Origin: Chalciporus piperatus
Taxonomy: Eukaryota; Basidiomycota; Agaricomycetes; Boletales; Boletaceae
DNA length: 51,743 nucleotides
Assembly (NCBI GenBank): GCA_038093975.1
Contig: JBBPTG010000173.1
Span: 1 to 51,743, forward strand
Direction of reading: 5' to 3'
In this document: positions 23,901 to 34,532 of the stretch, in pieces
How the letters are laid out: each line of letters starts with the position of its first letter
How positions within the stretch are numbered: the stretch's first letter is position 1
Made by a program: the position numbers and the translations under genes
Notes under the pieces: model-generated
What the model saw: only the letters and a program-made list of their open reading frames with translations
Databases searched by the model: none
Told to the model about the DNA's origin: nothing

Positions 23901-24813
23901 GAGACAAACTAAGAATATAGTGATACCAAACCTCTGGAGAGCCATTCAGGATCTTCATATTCTCCTTTGATAACCTTTTCCTTCATGATCGCTTCGTCGT
24001 CATCGTCGAAAGGCAGTGTACCCGTCAAAAGACAGTAAAGAATCACACCCATGGACCAGATGTCCACCTCTAAACGATATTGAGCAACATGTATATGCCA
24101 CTACCTCACTACGTACCTGGACCAAGGTACTTCTTACCCTGAAGGACCTCTGGAGCAGCGTAGCCGGTGGTCCCGCAGAACGTCTCCATATACGCCCCCT
24201 TCTCGTATTCACGCGTGAACCCGAAATCGCCGAGTTTAACGCGACATCGTTCATCCAACAAAACGTTCTCCAGTTTCAGGTCACGGTGGACGATACCTTT
24301 GTCGTGCAAATACGCGACAGCGAGACCGAGCTGTCCAAAAATTATTCTTGTCTCGTCCTCGGAGAGACGCCCCTTCTCTGCGAGGTAATCAAAAAGCTCC
24401 CCTCCGGAACAGAGCTCTGTCACGATCCATATGTATGACTCGGTGGCGATTACTTCGTACATCTGGGTGACATGCGGATGGTGAAGCTGGCGGTGGTGGT
24501 GTATTTCGCGGGTAAGAGAAGCAGACATCGCCTTTGGGATCTGTTTGATGGCGACGCGGGCAGATGTGAGACGATGGGTGCCCATGCGGACTTTTCCATA
24601 AGCTCCTGTTGGGTATCTTATCAGACCCTGCATGTGCCTGTTGTAGGGTTGAGGAGACTTGCCTTCGCCGATGACTTTTCCGAGGGTGTAATTACCTATT
24701 ACCCTAATCTTTTGGGAGGCAAGTTCCTTCCCCAGTTCATTATAGGCATTAGCAAGCTGAGCTTTGTGATTTTGGGAGACAGAGGCAGAGTGTTTGTGAC
24801 CGTGTGTGGACAT
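20947..24813 (-). CDS. CAMK-type Ser/Thr protein kinase, Kin4/Ppk1-like, with long disordered tail (four exons, 1236 aa)
   Basis: Exons are 24663-24813, 24117-24605, 23932-24069 and 20947-23879, and the frame closes. The kinase domain starts at about residue 40. It has the glycine loop GEGAYGKVRMG, catalytic Lys in VAIKQIP, KGIVHRDLKLENVLLDE, KLGDFGFTREYEKG, FCGTTGYAAPEVLQGKKYLG and PEVDIWSMGVILYCLL. The order and the REIHHHRQLHHPH motif match the fungal Kin4/Ppk1 group, which acts in spindle-position or morphogenesis checkpoints. A UBA-like segment (AERDLLNTLSAMGFDTAQIV) follows, then ~700 residues rich in Ser/Pro/Arg that are probably disordered. The C-terminus is acidic. Intron 1 (24606-24662) has a GC donor (AAG|GCAAGT) and interrupts the glycine loop: a GC-AG intron. 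The assignment to Kin4 rather than another CAMKL kinase is moderately certain. Confidence 0.85.
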
Positions 24814-25202
24814 CCTGGCATGTAGAGATAGAATTTAACGTAGCGATAAAGGAAAGGCGCGGGCACGACGGCCACGAATAGAGAACAAGGATTCAAGAAA
24901 ATTCGGAGGAGAGTTCGTTGAGGAGAGGATGAGAAACCGAAGCTGAGGAAGACGAGAACAACTGTCTATGATCACACACTCGCTCGATGGCGTGGGAAAC
25001 GCAACTACAGTCAATTCACCAACAAGACAGCAAATCAAAGGCGCAGTCAAAGTCTATCTGTATCAACAGTCCAGGTTCATATTCCCTCTGGCAGAAACAA
25101 ACAGCGAGCCACAATACTAGACACGGAACAGAAGGAAATTAGGGATGCGTGTCATAGATACAACAAACAAGAATAGGTAGCGCTTGGGGCATGGTGCAAC
25201 TA

Positions 25203-25786
25203 TCACTTCCCTGTTGCCTTGACGATACTAACAACGATGATGACAATGATTATAGCCACGGCGAGGCCTATAATGATACGCATCTGGGGACCAAGTTAGC
25301 ACTCCTGACTATATGTACAACTCGAGCCCACCTTCATGTCTTTCCACCTGAAATTCCAAGTGAGCAGGGGGTTCGGAGCGATTCAACAGGGAAACGTACC
25401 ACATATTCTGAAACAGGGTCAGCGATCTATGTATCGAACAAGAGAACAAAAACTCACCTTGCGTACTCGGTTTGCGCCACGACGGAACCCTTGTGCCGAA
25501 ACAGCCAAGTTGTCTGAAGATAGTCTATATGGTTGTAAACAAGGGTTCAATAAGATCAAATCTCACCGGTCTTGTCCTGCAATGAATCCAACCGCTCGCC
25601 TCTCTCCGCGACCTTTGTGATGTTCTCCCTCATGATTCCAACTGTGTCGTCAATTTGTTGTTGAATGGCCGCGGTCTTCGGGTTTCCTTGGGATGCAGAG
25701 GGATTTGATGAAGAGCCATTGCGAGGAAGGTAGGGGTCATAAGGTTCAGACCTAGGGTTAGCATCAGAATCAGACCGTACGACCAT
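25203..25786 (-). CDS. Synaptobrevin/VAMP R-SNARE (Snc1-like; five exons including 8- and 16-nt microexons; 126 aa)
   Basis: Snc-type v-SNAREs sit on secretory vesicles and pair with plasma-membrane Q-SNAREs for exocytosis and endocytic recycling. Exons are 25567-25786, 25458-25513, 25400-25407 (8 nt), 25332-25347 (16 nt) and 25203-25283, and the frame closes to 126 aa. The SNARE motif runs [20 protein letters not shown], then [20 protein letters not shown] (zero-layer Arg in AERGERLD), then [20 protein letters not shown]. The single C-terminal membrane anchor is [19 protein letters not shown], with a short luminal KATGK. The N-terminus is a short Pro/Ser-rich stretch, usual for fungal Snc proteins. 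The ATG at 25786 is the only in-frame ATG upstream of the motif. The gene appears intact. Confidence 0.95.
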
Positions 25787-26068
25787 GGGCAAAGAAGGCA
25801 AACAAACATGACGTGGAGGTGAGATCTGAGGGGGATGTCAGAGTTGAAATTGTTGGAGAGTATGTGGACTGGATATGTTTTTTACTCACCGTACAAAGCG
25901 AAATGAAGAGGGTTATGAGACTGTTATAAGCCTGGTCGTTGACTGCGTAGTGGTCGTGACACAGGGCGGTGACTTTCAGGAACAAAGCTCAAGGCAGTGA
26001 CCGCAGACTCGCACGCACCCGCGTGACGTGTTCGCCGTCACGTCAGCGGTCATAACTAGTATTACTAC
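25787..26068. other. Upstream region of the SNARE gene
   Basis: Promoter side of the minus-strand SNARE gene, reaching the TIR element that begins at about 26069. Pyrimidine-rich on the coding strand. No gene recognised. Confidence 0.4.
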
Positions 26069-26762
26069 AGTTGCGGACACGCAAAGTCAACCACAATAGT
26101 CGCTGAGTTTTTGCGACATCACAACACATCAGTCCTGACTGAAAACCATTTATTTATGATGCTGAGAGTAAGTAGAAACGGATTCCACGAGCCGATTCTT
26201 TAAATTCTTCAAAATGAAGAATTTTTACCCTAAAAATTTGGCGCAACACGAAAAAAATAGCTAAAAATCCCGAAAAATGCGCAAACGACTCCTCTCGTTG
26301 AGTTGTTGATGATTCCATAAAGAAAAGGTCTATCAGAGTTGTCTAAAAATGTGTGGTGTGATGGTATTGAACGCTAGTCCCTTCCCAATTAGGCAACTGT
26401 CCCCTGATTACTAAGCTTATGCTCTCAGCCTCGTGCGGTCAGTAGGTCGGGGCGGGGTAGGCTTACAGGCATCTGGATTGGCCTCACCTTGACATTTCTT
26501 CGTCAACTGAACGTCAACTGAGAAGTTGAGACATCGTGGTTTGCTTCAGTCCACTTCAGATCACCCCCAAAGCCCCAAAGGGGTACACAACATTCCAGAA
26601 ATTGGCCCAAAAATTTGGCGCACCAAAAATGTCGTGGGAAAAACTTCGGAGCAGTGTTTTTTGCATCCTTTTGACAATCTAAGTCCAAATCCACTCTCAG
26701 TTTCCTGTAGAAAACTCATATTTTTGCGTTATAGAACCGGTGGGCTTTGCGTGTCCGCAACT
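26069..26762. mobile_element. Non-coding TIR element (MITE-like, ~694 bp)
   Basis: Perfect 18-bp terminal inverted repeats AGTTGCGGACACGCAAAG (26069-26086) and CTTTGCGTGTCCGCAACT (26745-26762) bound ~660 bp of AT-rich DNA without a convincing ORF. Near-identical direct repeats flank them: ACTAGTATTACTAC (26055-26068) abuts the left end, and ACTAGTATCACTAC (26765-26778) lies two bases beyond the right end. They could be a long target-site duplication or outer parts of the element. An internal repeat AAAATTTGGCGCA occurs near 26235 and 26611. The superfamily is not identifiable from these ends. Confidence 0.7.
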
Positions 26763-26850
26763 ATACTAGTATCACTACTACTAGATGTATGGCCGAATTT
26801 TCGGCAGGAACCTTGTTTACACATGTTAATTATCACAAGTACGAATTTGA

Positions 26851-28227
26851 AAGAGCGCCTACACATGTACAGGAATTGCCGCTTCGATCATCGATGGTAA
26901 AACCATGCACGTGATCGCACAGATACCAATCAACGGACGAGATCGGTCGCGCAAGGCTACGAAGAAACTCGTCGATTTCTGGCGACACAGACTCTACTTC
27001 ATCATCGATGAGAAGTCTATGCTTTCCCGCAAGTTTTTTGCTCGTGTATCAGCATCAATATGCAAAGCCAAAAGCCTCGCCGGAATTCCTGGCTCGGACC
27101 AACTGGCCTTCGGCGGCGTCAATGTCATTTTGGTTGGTGACTTCCACCAATTTCCCCCCGTCACCGGAAGACCTCTGTATTGGCTCATAGGTGACCCTTC
27201 GAAGGATGACGCAGAAGAGCTTCTTGGGTGGTCTATATACGAGCGATTCCATACTGTTGTCCGCCTCATAGAACAGGTTCGCGTCATCGATGCAGATTGG
27301 CTTGACCTCCTGCGTCACGTTCGCAGCGGAAGCTGTCGGGCTCACCACATCCAAATGCTGCGATCCCTTATCATCACAAATCCCAATTGCCCTCCGACCG
27401 ACTTCACGTCTGCACCTTGGAACAACGCTGTTCTTATCACACCCCGTCACTCCGTTCGCCGACATTGGAATACAGCCATGGCATATGAACGCTGTCGGCA
27501 AAACGGTCGTCAATTGTTCATTTGCCCATCACTCGACACCATTGGCGGTCGTTCACTTCGACTTGACGAGCGCTTTGCACTGGCTACTAAGTCCCGCTTT
27601 GGCAAGCAAGACGAACACGGAGGTCTCCCGGACACGATCCTTCTATCGGTTGGCATGAAAGTCATGGTGACTTTCAATGTCGAAACCGATCTTGACATCG
27701 CCAATGGAGCAAGAGGCGAGATTGTCAAAATCGTTCTCAATGATCACGAACCGCAATTCTCACCATCCCAGTCCGTCGTTCATCTTACATATCCACCTGC
27801 TTATGTACTCGTCAGGATGATGAGTACAAAAGTGACACAGCTAGACGGCCTGGAAAAGGGGGTTATCCTGCTCGTCCCCACAGAAAGATCGTTCGCGATC
27901 GTCGTTGAAAAGGAGAAGAAAACAATACTCAGGACGCAGCTCCCTCTCACTCCTGCATATGCCTTCACTGACTACCGGTCGCAAGGCCAAACAATCACGT
28001 ATGCTATCATCAACATCGCGACCCCTCCTTCGGGTTCACTCACTCCTTTCAACGTGTATGTTGCTTTGTCACGGTGTCGTGGTAGGGAAAACATACGTCT
28101 ATTACGGGACTTTGATGAGAAACTACTGATGAGTCATGCAAGCGAGTACTTGCGTATTGAAGATGAACGGTTACTTAAACTTGATAACGATACCAAACAG
28201 TGGTGGGATGAAATACGAGCACGTTAG
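26851..28227 (+). pseudogene. PIF1-like DNA helicase, 5'-truncated (Walker A missing)
   Basis: The open frame preserves the C-terminal two thirds of a PIF1/RRM3-type superfamily 1B helicase of the kind found as repeated genes or in Helitron-type elements in mushrooms. Visible parts are TCTGIAASIIDGKTMH (motif Ia area), RLYFIIDEKSMLSRKF (Walker B), NVILVGDFHQFPPVTGRPLY (motif III), ARGEIVKIVL, then FTDYRSQGQTITYAIIN and FNVYVALSRCRGRENIRLLR (motifs V-VI). The N-terminal GTGKS/Walker A region is gone: an in-frame TGA at 26848 precedes the homologous frame, and the TIR element ends ~90 bp upstream. The first ATG (26905) falls inside the conserved core, so any product would lack ATP-binding residues. 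No Rep (HUH) domain is seen. A transposon-derived relic is most likely. Confidence 0.85.
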
Positions 28228-28305
28228 CGGTACATTGTAGAAACAGAGTACATACTTATCACTCGATTATTGATTCAAACCAATTCACTATGCTCCAAAA
28301 CCTAA

Positions 28306-29101
28306 GGCCCAGCTCGGAAACCTGGTTAGGAAGGGCTGGTTTGGGTGGGAAAGTTGTTTGCGCAAACCAAGCGCAAACCAGCACTTCGCACTCGGAGGTT
28401 TGCAAACTAGTTCCCACGGTTTACAAAAGTTGTTGTACTGTCTGTGATAACCCCTAAACCTCACCATAAATTGGTGTACTGTTCACAATAATCCCTAAAC
28501 CTTGCCATCAATTGGTGTACTGTTTGTGATAATCCCTATAACTCGACCAAGTCTTTAACCGAGTAAACCTTGCGATAAATTGGTGTAGTACTGTCTGCAA
28601 TAATTCCTAAACCTCACCATAATAAATTGGTGCACTGTCCGCAATAATCCCTAAACCTCACCATAAATTATTGCTGACAGTGCACCAATTTATGGAGGTT
28701 TAGGAATTATTGCAGACAGTACTACACCAATTTATCGCAAGGTTTACTCGGTTAAAGACTTGGTCGAGTTATAGGGATTATCACAAACAGTACACCAATT
28801 GATGGCAAGGTTTAGGGATTATTGTGAACAGTACACCAATTTATGGTGAGGTTTAGGGATTATCGTGGACAGTACTACATCAATTTATAGCAAGGTTTAC
28901 TTGGTTAAAGACTTGGTTGAGTTGTACACAGCCGCCACTCGCGCGCGGGCGGAAATATCCGAAATCCGACCAAACCCAGTTGCCGTGCACTGGGTGCGAG
29001 TTTGCGGATGGTTTGTTCGCAAACTAGCTGGTTTGGGCAAACCATGGTTTGGCAGGCAAACCACACCTGACCACACCTGACCAACTTTCCGAGCTGGGCC
29101 T
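28306..29101. mobile_element. PIF/Harbinger-like foldback MITE (~796 bp)
   Basis: TIRs GGCCCAGCTCGGAAA (28306-28320) and its reverse complement TTTCCGAGCTGGGCC (29087-29101) are flanked on both sides by TAA, the 3-bp target-site duplication type of PIF/Harbinger elements. The inside is dominated by a long near-perfect palindrome: arms ~28436-28643 and ~28677-28875 around a ~33-nt centre, with centre-proximal sequence GGTGCACTGTC..GACAGTGCACC. Direct sub-repeats containing GGTTAAAGACTTGGT also occur. No transposase ORF is present. Cruciform or hairpin RNA formation is expected. Confidence 0.8.
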
Positions 29102-29444
29102 AATGTACCATGAAAGGGATAAATTTGCCACGGGGAAAAAAAACACGACACCACAGCCACAATTCTCCCCCCCAGTGACCTTGGTAAACAAGGTGACTAG
29201 TCATCGCTATCAGGCGTAGTACTGGTAGTTTCAAGTCAGACCATTACTCGTGAACAATTGCACATCCGCTACGTCCCGAAGCTGAGTCGCGCATAGGTCA
29301 ACTGACCAATTGTTTGTTCCATGCAGTCCAACAAACGGTCAGATATACTAGTTCTTTACTGTCGAGTTCTTCGAGCCCATCACACAAAATGGATTATACA
29401 AGATCAACGACAGACTCCCTTCCTCTCACTGTAATCATTACTGA
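29102..29444. other. Intergenic region; its right part is the duplicated 3' flank of kinase A
   Basis: From about 29279 (GCTGAGTCGCGCATAGGTCA) onward this matches the 3' flanks of kinases B (31541-31704) and C (44080-44250, opposite strand). The left part shows nothing recognisable. Confidence 0.6.
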
Positions 29445-30869
29445 CTAGGAAGACATCGTGAACCATGGATCCTGCAAAATCTCAGTTGCACTCGGCCGCG
29501 CACTCGGGTCAAGCACGAGTATCCTCTTCAACAGTGCAACCAGTGCCTCCGAGTCAGCATCCCCTGCGCAATTGGGCCTGAGGTCCTTCATCCTAGATTC
29601 CCACCACATATCCGCGGCATCTTGCGAGACCGGCGGGGGATTAGGTAGGGTGGTATACCAATCCTTCCATCCATGAGGGACTGAAGCAGTCATCCGAAGC
29701 ATTCTGCCTGGGAGACCTTCTATGCCAACGCCGTAGAAGAGCATGGAGCGACGGAATATTTCGTAGATCTAACAGTAACACAGAGTCAACATTCATTGAT
29801 GGCCAAGAAGACTGGATTTCGTGCTGATACACGTACTGCAGCACCGACAGCCCAGATGTCGGCCGGAGCTTCGATTGGTGGGTTCTCGATGTGCTCTACG
29901 GCCACGGCGAAGGCCCCTTCTGGAGAACAAGCACCCGACGCACACTGAAAATTTCGAGGCAGGACCCCCCGCTGACGGGCTGTATCGAGAAGCACTTCCG
30001 AATAAGAGCACTGATAACTTCACCAGAAATTTAACCCACCACCACCCAGATCGAATATTTTCGTGACCGGGGTCTCCGTTTGGGCAACCATCTGGTAGAA
30101 TTTGGCGAGTGATTGTGGTTCGACGAGGTAACGTGGCAGCGAGGGCGTTTCATTGGCAGCATTGATGGGTAAAACGACAATAACATTGGGCGGGGGGAAA
30201 TGTTGCATAACAGACTCGGGGGTTTGCTGAGCGAGTTGAGGAAAGGCGATTCCGACATTGCCAGTGTGAAGATCTCTAGAGACATCAGCACCTGATCATT
30301 AGAATAATGGTATCAGTACCTCCATGGACAATATTTGCAGAATGCATTTGCGCAACTGCCTTTACAAGGCCGTGGGCAACGAGTTTGCGCCACTGAGGGG
30401 TATGCTCTTTGGCAGGAGGAGTTTGAGTGAATGGTATGACAACTTCTGTCACCAGGACCGAGTGAGTACCGTTGGGTCCCTTCAGCATGAAGCGGTCCAG
30501 CAGTGTCACAATATGGGATCCGTCTGGAGGTTGCGCCGTGGAGGCGGCCGTTAGCATATCTGCTTCGTTTTCCCGCCCGCCCTCGGATTCTTCAGCGACT
30601 GTGACCTTCACGGCAACCAGGGTGTTGCTTGGATCAAGCGTTTCCGCGAGCCACACTGTGGCGTACGATCCAAAGCCGAGTTTATAGATGATCCTGTACC
30701 GACGAGCCCCATTTTCACTGGAACCTTCAGGGCTGAGGACGTCGCCAATGATGATTGGGTGATATCCCCCAGAAGTATATCGGGTGATGTCCTCTGTCGC
30801 ATCATAATCCACGAAGTGAAAATCGTCGTGGGTCAGTGCGCGTGCCGCTGGAAGCGGTTCCGATGCCAT
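29445..30869 (-). CDS. SRPK-like protein kinase, copy A
   Basis: First of three closely related genes here. It starts at ATG 30869 (MASEPLPAARALTHDDFHF). It shows the SRPK-type entry GGYHPIIIGDVL..RYRIIYKLGF, glycine loop GFGSYATVWLAE, VAVKV lysine and ENEADML. By the splice pattern worked out for copy C, exon 1 joins exon 2 to give the catalytic loop VHGDLHTGNVGIAF. Next come KIFDLGG (DFG equivalent), SPE in place of APE, ADIWAVGAAIYEIF and a C-terminus ending DPSARPSATEILQDPWFTMS. SRPKs phosphorylate SR splicing factors and related proteins, but mushroom genomes carry many divergent members of unknown target. All catalytic residues appear kept and no stop is seen in the predicted exons. It differs from B and C by a six-residue TQTPPA insertion region before KEHTPQW. 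Confidence 0.85.
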
Positions 30870-30927
30870 TCGAGGGCCGTTTTGAATTTGACTCGTTACA
30901 GAGATAGGGGGAGATCAGTTCGCCGTC

Positions 30928-31214
30928 TTGCCTCACCCAGCGGTGAGTTGACTCTCTCACGCGGATCCAATTACATTTACAGAAGTCAAACAACCTCGCG
31001 GATGTTGATTCTGAGGCTGGACTGGCAAGCAATCCGGCTGTCCTAGCAAATCATGCTCGGGATCAGCCAGGAGGTCTTGAACAAGATGGATGCTCCGCTG
31101 GTAATTTCATTCGTTCTTTCGATTGGAAGTAGTATTGTACCCGACCCTGATTCGACCACCTAGAGTCGGGAGGAGCCCCGAGTCAAGAAGAGATCTGAGG
31201 AGTTGAACAAGTAG
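30928..31214 (+). pseudogene. Broken copy of the 84-aa small gene (see 45713-46083)
   Basis: The end of exon 1 (ILPHPA-equivalent CTTGCCTCACCCAGCG), a 5'-GT..AG-3' intron, exon 2 (SNN, then DSEAGLASNPAVLANHARD) and exon 3 (SEELNK, stop) are recognisable by alignment to the intact copy. The ATG and first ~20 codons are gone, replaced by kinase A upstream sequence. A short deletion after HARD removes the VPS segment and shifts the frame. Exon 3 also carries extra bases. It lies between kinases A and B on the opposite strand. Confidence 0.75.
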
Positions 31215-31704
31215 AGCTCGCACGCCGTCGCTCATCAAGAGACTCTCTTTCGGGCCCGCCCTCCTTGCCTTCAGAATCAGTGGGACGAACATGTATTACT
31301 ACTACGTTGTACGCCAAGTTTGGTCTCAAAATTGTATAAGAGTATCTCGAATCGGAGTTGATACTAGACTGACACTTTGTACTAAGAGGGTCAGTTGAAT
31401 CAACTCCGAGTCGAATGGAGCGCACATGCTGCAGGCCGTCGCCGCGGCGCGACCACCAGACGAATCCTATCATGATATTGCTGGACCACTTAACTACACA
31501 GTCTGAATGTTGCACATCACCCGCTCATAACATTCCAAGGCTGAGTCGCGCATAGGTCAATTGACCGATTGTTTGCTCACATATAGTTAAAGAAACGGCT
31601 AGAAACAGGCTTTTATTGTCGAGTTCTTCGATCGCATCACGCAAAATGGATTACACAAGCTCAACGACAGGCTCTCCCCCCCCCTTCACCATAATTGTTA
31701 CTGA
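31215..31704. repeat. Duplicated 3' flank of kinase B containing repeat copy R2
   Basis: Reading the minus strand, this is the downstream flank of kinase B. It is collinear with the plus-strand flank of kinase C at 44080-44400 and 45558-45712. It includes the dispersed repeat R2 (31385-31510; GTGGTCCAGCAATATCATGA on the minus strand). No gene is evident. Confidence 0.8.
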
Positions 31705-33127
31705 CTAGGAAGACATCGTGAACCATGGATCCTGCAAAATCTCAGTTGCACTCGGCCGCGCACTTGGGTCAAGAACGAGTATCCTCTTCAACAGTGCAAC
31801 CAGTGCCTCCAAGTCAGTATCCCCTGCACATTTGGGCCTGAGGGCCTCCTTTTTAGATTCCCACCACGTATCTGAAGCATCCTGCGAGACCGGCCGGCGG
31901 GGAGTAAGTACTGGGGTGGAATACCAATCCTCCGATCCATGAGGGACTGAAGCAGTCATTTCAAGGTTGTTTTTTAGTTGACATTCTATGTCAGAGCTGT
32001 CGATGAGCGTGGAGCAATAGATCTCGTAGATCTAACAAGTAACACGGAGTCAACGTTCGTTGATGGCCAGGAAGACTGGATCCCATTCTGAGACACGTAC
32101 TACAGAACCGACAGCCCAGATGTCGGCCGGAGCTTCGATGGGCGGGTTTTCGACGTGCTCTACGGTCACGGCGAAGGCCAGTTCTGGAGAACAAGCACCC
32201 GCCGCACACTGAAATATTCGAGGGAGAACCCTGTATTGATGGGCTGTGTCGAGAAGCACGTCGGAATAAGAGTACTGACGACTTCACCAAATATTTCACC
32301 CACCACTGCCCAGATCGAATATTTTCGTCACCGGGGTCTCCGATTCCGCAACCTTGTGGTAGTATGTGATGAGTGAGTGGGATGATTGGACGAGGTAACG
32401 TGGCAGCGAGGGCGGATGATTGGCAGCATTGATGACTAGAAGGGGAGAAATATTGGGCGGCCTGATGTGTCGCATAACAGAATGGAGGGTTTCCTGCGCG
32501 AGTCGAGGAAAGGCGATTCCGACATTGCCAGTGTGAAGATCTCTAGAGACATCAGCACCTGATCATTAAAAATATGGTATCAGTACCTCCATGGACAATT
32601 CCCGCAGAATGCATTTGCGCAACTGCCTTTACAAGACCACGGGCAACGAGTTTGTGCCACTGAGGGGTATGCTCTTCGATAATTTGCTCGAACGGTATGA
32701 CAACTTCTGTCACCAGGACCGAGTGAGTACCGTTGGGCCCCTTCAGCATGAAGCGGTCCAGCAGTGTCACAATATGGGATCCGTCTGGAGGTCGCGCCGC
32801 GGAGGCGGCCGTCAGCATATCCGCTTCGTTCTCCCGGCCGTCCTCAGGTTCTTCAGCCACTGTGACCTTCACGGCAACCAGGGTGTTGCCTCGATCAAGG
32901 TTTTCCGCGAGCCATACTGTGCCGTATGCTCCATGACCTAGTTTATAGACGACCCTGTACCGACGAGGCTCATTTTTGCTGGAACCCCCAGGGCTGAGAA
33001 CATCGCCGATGATGATCGGGTGATATCCCCAAGAAGTGTATCCGGCAATGTCCTCTACCGTATTATCCAAGAAGTAAAAATCGTTGCCGGTTAGTGCGCG
33101 CGTCGCTAGAAGTGGTTCCAATGCCAT
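31705..33127 (-). CDS. SRPK-like protein kinase, copy B
   Basis: Tandem neighbour of copy A in the same direction, and closer to copy C in sequence. It starts MALEPLLATRALTGNDFYFL at 33127. It has KLGHGAYGTVWLAENLD, VAVKV, ENEADML, spliced HGDLHTGNVGIAF, KIFDLGS, then, after an intron ending CGACACAG, HQYRVLPRIFQCAAGACSPE and APADIWAVGSVIYEIYCST. The same conserved C-terminal 13 residues follow. An alternative acceptor used to delimit A and C (AAG) is ACG here, but the ACAG acceptor 15 nt later exists in all three and keeps the frame, so B can still be translated in full. Catalytic residues are present. The target is unknown. Confidence 0.82.
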
Positions 33128-33888
33128 TTGAAAGCCGCCTTGAATTTGACTGGAGCGTTACAGAAATCGGGGGAGATGGACGTCAGGTCAACTTTGTAGC
33201 GTCTGGGCGGCTGGGTAGGAATCAGAGGGTACGCGTATGGCGAGGGCCGAAGATGGCGAGTCAAATCTGCAAGTTCCCGATCGGGGGGCCGCATAACAAC
33301 GAAGACTTATATGCACTTGATGCTCTGCTAGACGAGCTTCGGGAGATAAACCTCAGGGCGCAAATCCAAAGTCTTCGTATGCAAGATTACTCTATCGAAT
33401 GAGAGTACTGGTCCTATGATTTCTTCAGCTCTGCGTAACGGAGGACTCGACTCGCCAGATTTACGTTGTTTCGCGGCCAACATGCAACTCACTAATCAGA
33501 TTTTTGCATGCTTGCGATGTAGGGCACAAGAGCTGGAATTTCCTAATTTGTGATCGGCGTCCTCCGAAGTTCAAGCCCCGACTGAACGTAGCGCTCCTCC
33601 TACGACGGCACACAGAATCAGCAAGACCCGGCAAATCCGTCAAGGTGAGCTCGAATTCATGCCCGTGCGCCCTACGATACACCTGCAAGATATCCCTGAG
33701 CCTGGTCCGGACCCGCGAACTCGAAATGTCGTCGTTTAACGAGGTGGATGGCATGGATGAAGGGGTGGTATCATGGATGGACTTGGACTAGGGCCGCTCA
33801 GATATCGTCTCCCCTCTGATCTTCTCGCATTGTCTTGGATCGTCCAACTGACTGTTCTGCATTTCCGCCCGCCGCCGTGATCGTATAG
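33128..33888. other. Divergent intergenic region, kinase B / RPL24
   Basis: Promoter region shared by two divergent genes. The first ~45 bp next to kinase B (including CAAATTCAAGGCGGCTTTCA read on the minus strand) are conserved upstream of A and C. ORFs of ~95-100 codons exist but show no recognisable similarity and are not called. Confidence 0.5.
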
Positions 33889-34532
33889 ATGGTACGTGCG
33901 TTTGACGAATATCTGACGGACTTGTGTCAATGTTCTATTTGGAGTGCAGAAGCTCGAAATCGACTCTTTCTCGGGCTACCGTATCTACCCTTCAAAGGGT
34001 AAGCTCTTCGTTCGCGGAGACTCCAAAGTCAGTCCTCTACCCTATCACCCCTGACTATTCGCTTATTCGTGCGCATATACTCCAACCCCTCGACCACTCG
34101 ATAGATCTTCCGCTTTGCAAGCTCCAAGAATGCTTCTCTCTTCTTGCAACGCAAAAACCCTCGCAAGATCGCTTGGACGGTCGTTTACCGTCGTATGCAC
34201 AAGAAGGGTATAACTGAAGAAGTTGCCAAGAAACGTTCACGCCGAACTGTCAAGCACCAACGTGGTATCGTTGGTGCTGACCTTGCCACCATTGCTGCCA
34301 GACGGAACCAGACTGCTGTTGTCCGCTCGCAAGCACGACTCGCCGCTATCCAAAAGGCGAAGACCGAAAAGAAGGAGAAGGAATCAAAGAAGGCCAAGGT
34401 ACGCCTGCTCATTTCCACTCGGCTCCCCGCGATATTCATTTCATCTCTTTCCTTCTTTAGCCTGCCCGCGCACCTGTCGGAGCACCAAAGGTCTCGAAGC
34501 AGCAGATGAAGGGTGGCAAGGGTGGCCGATGA
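33889..34532 (+). CDS. RPL24: 60S ribosomal protein L24 (eL24), four exons, 148 aa
   Basis: Component of the large ribosomal subunit at the inter-subunit face. Exons are 33889-33891 (the ATG alone), 33950-34027, 34105-34398 and 34461-34532. The product starts MKLEIDSFSGYRIYPSKGKL, then FVRGDSKIFRFASSKNASLF, LQRKNPRKIAWTVVYRRMH, KKGITEEVAKKRSRRTVKHQ and the basic tail ending KVSKQQMKGGKGGR. This matches basidiomycete eL24 along its whole length. The initiator codon stands alone before an intron starting GTACGT, which explains why no long exon has a suitable ATG at its start. The upstream tract TTTCCGCCCGCCGCCG may belong to the 5' leader. Confidence 0.96.

Noticed and set aside
32219..32290. 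Loss of a splice acceptor in kinase B (GAAG in A and C is GACG in B)
   Set aside because: A better acceptor, ACAG, 15 nt downstream is shared by all three copies and keeps frame, so B need not be defective.
33504..33791. 95-codon ORF upstream of RPL24
   Set aside because: No similarity, no splice-supported extension, and an overlapping antisense ORF of the same size. Treated as promoter DNA.
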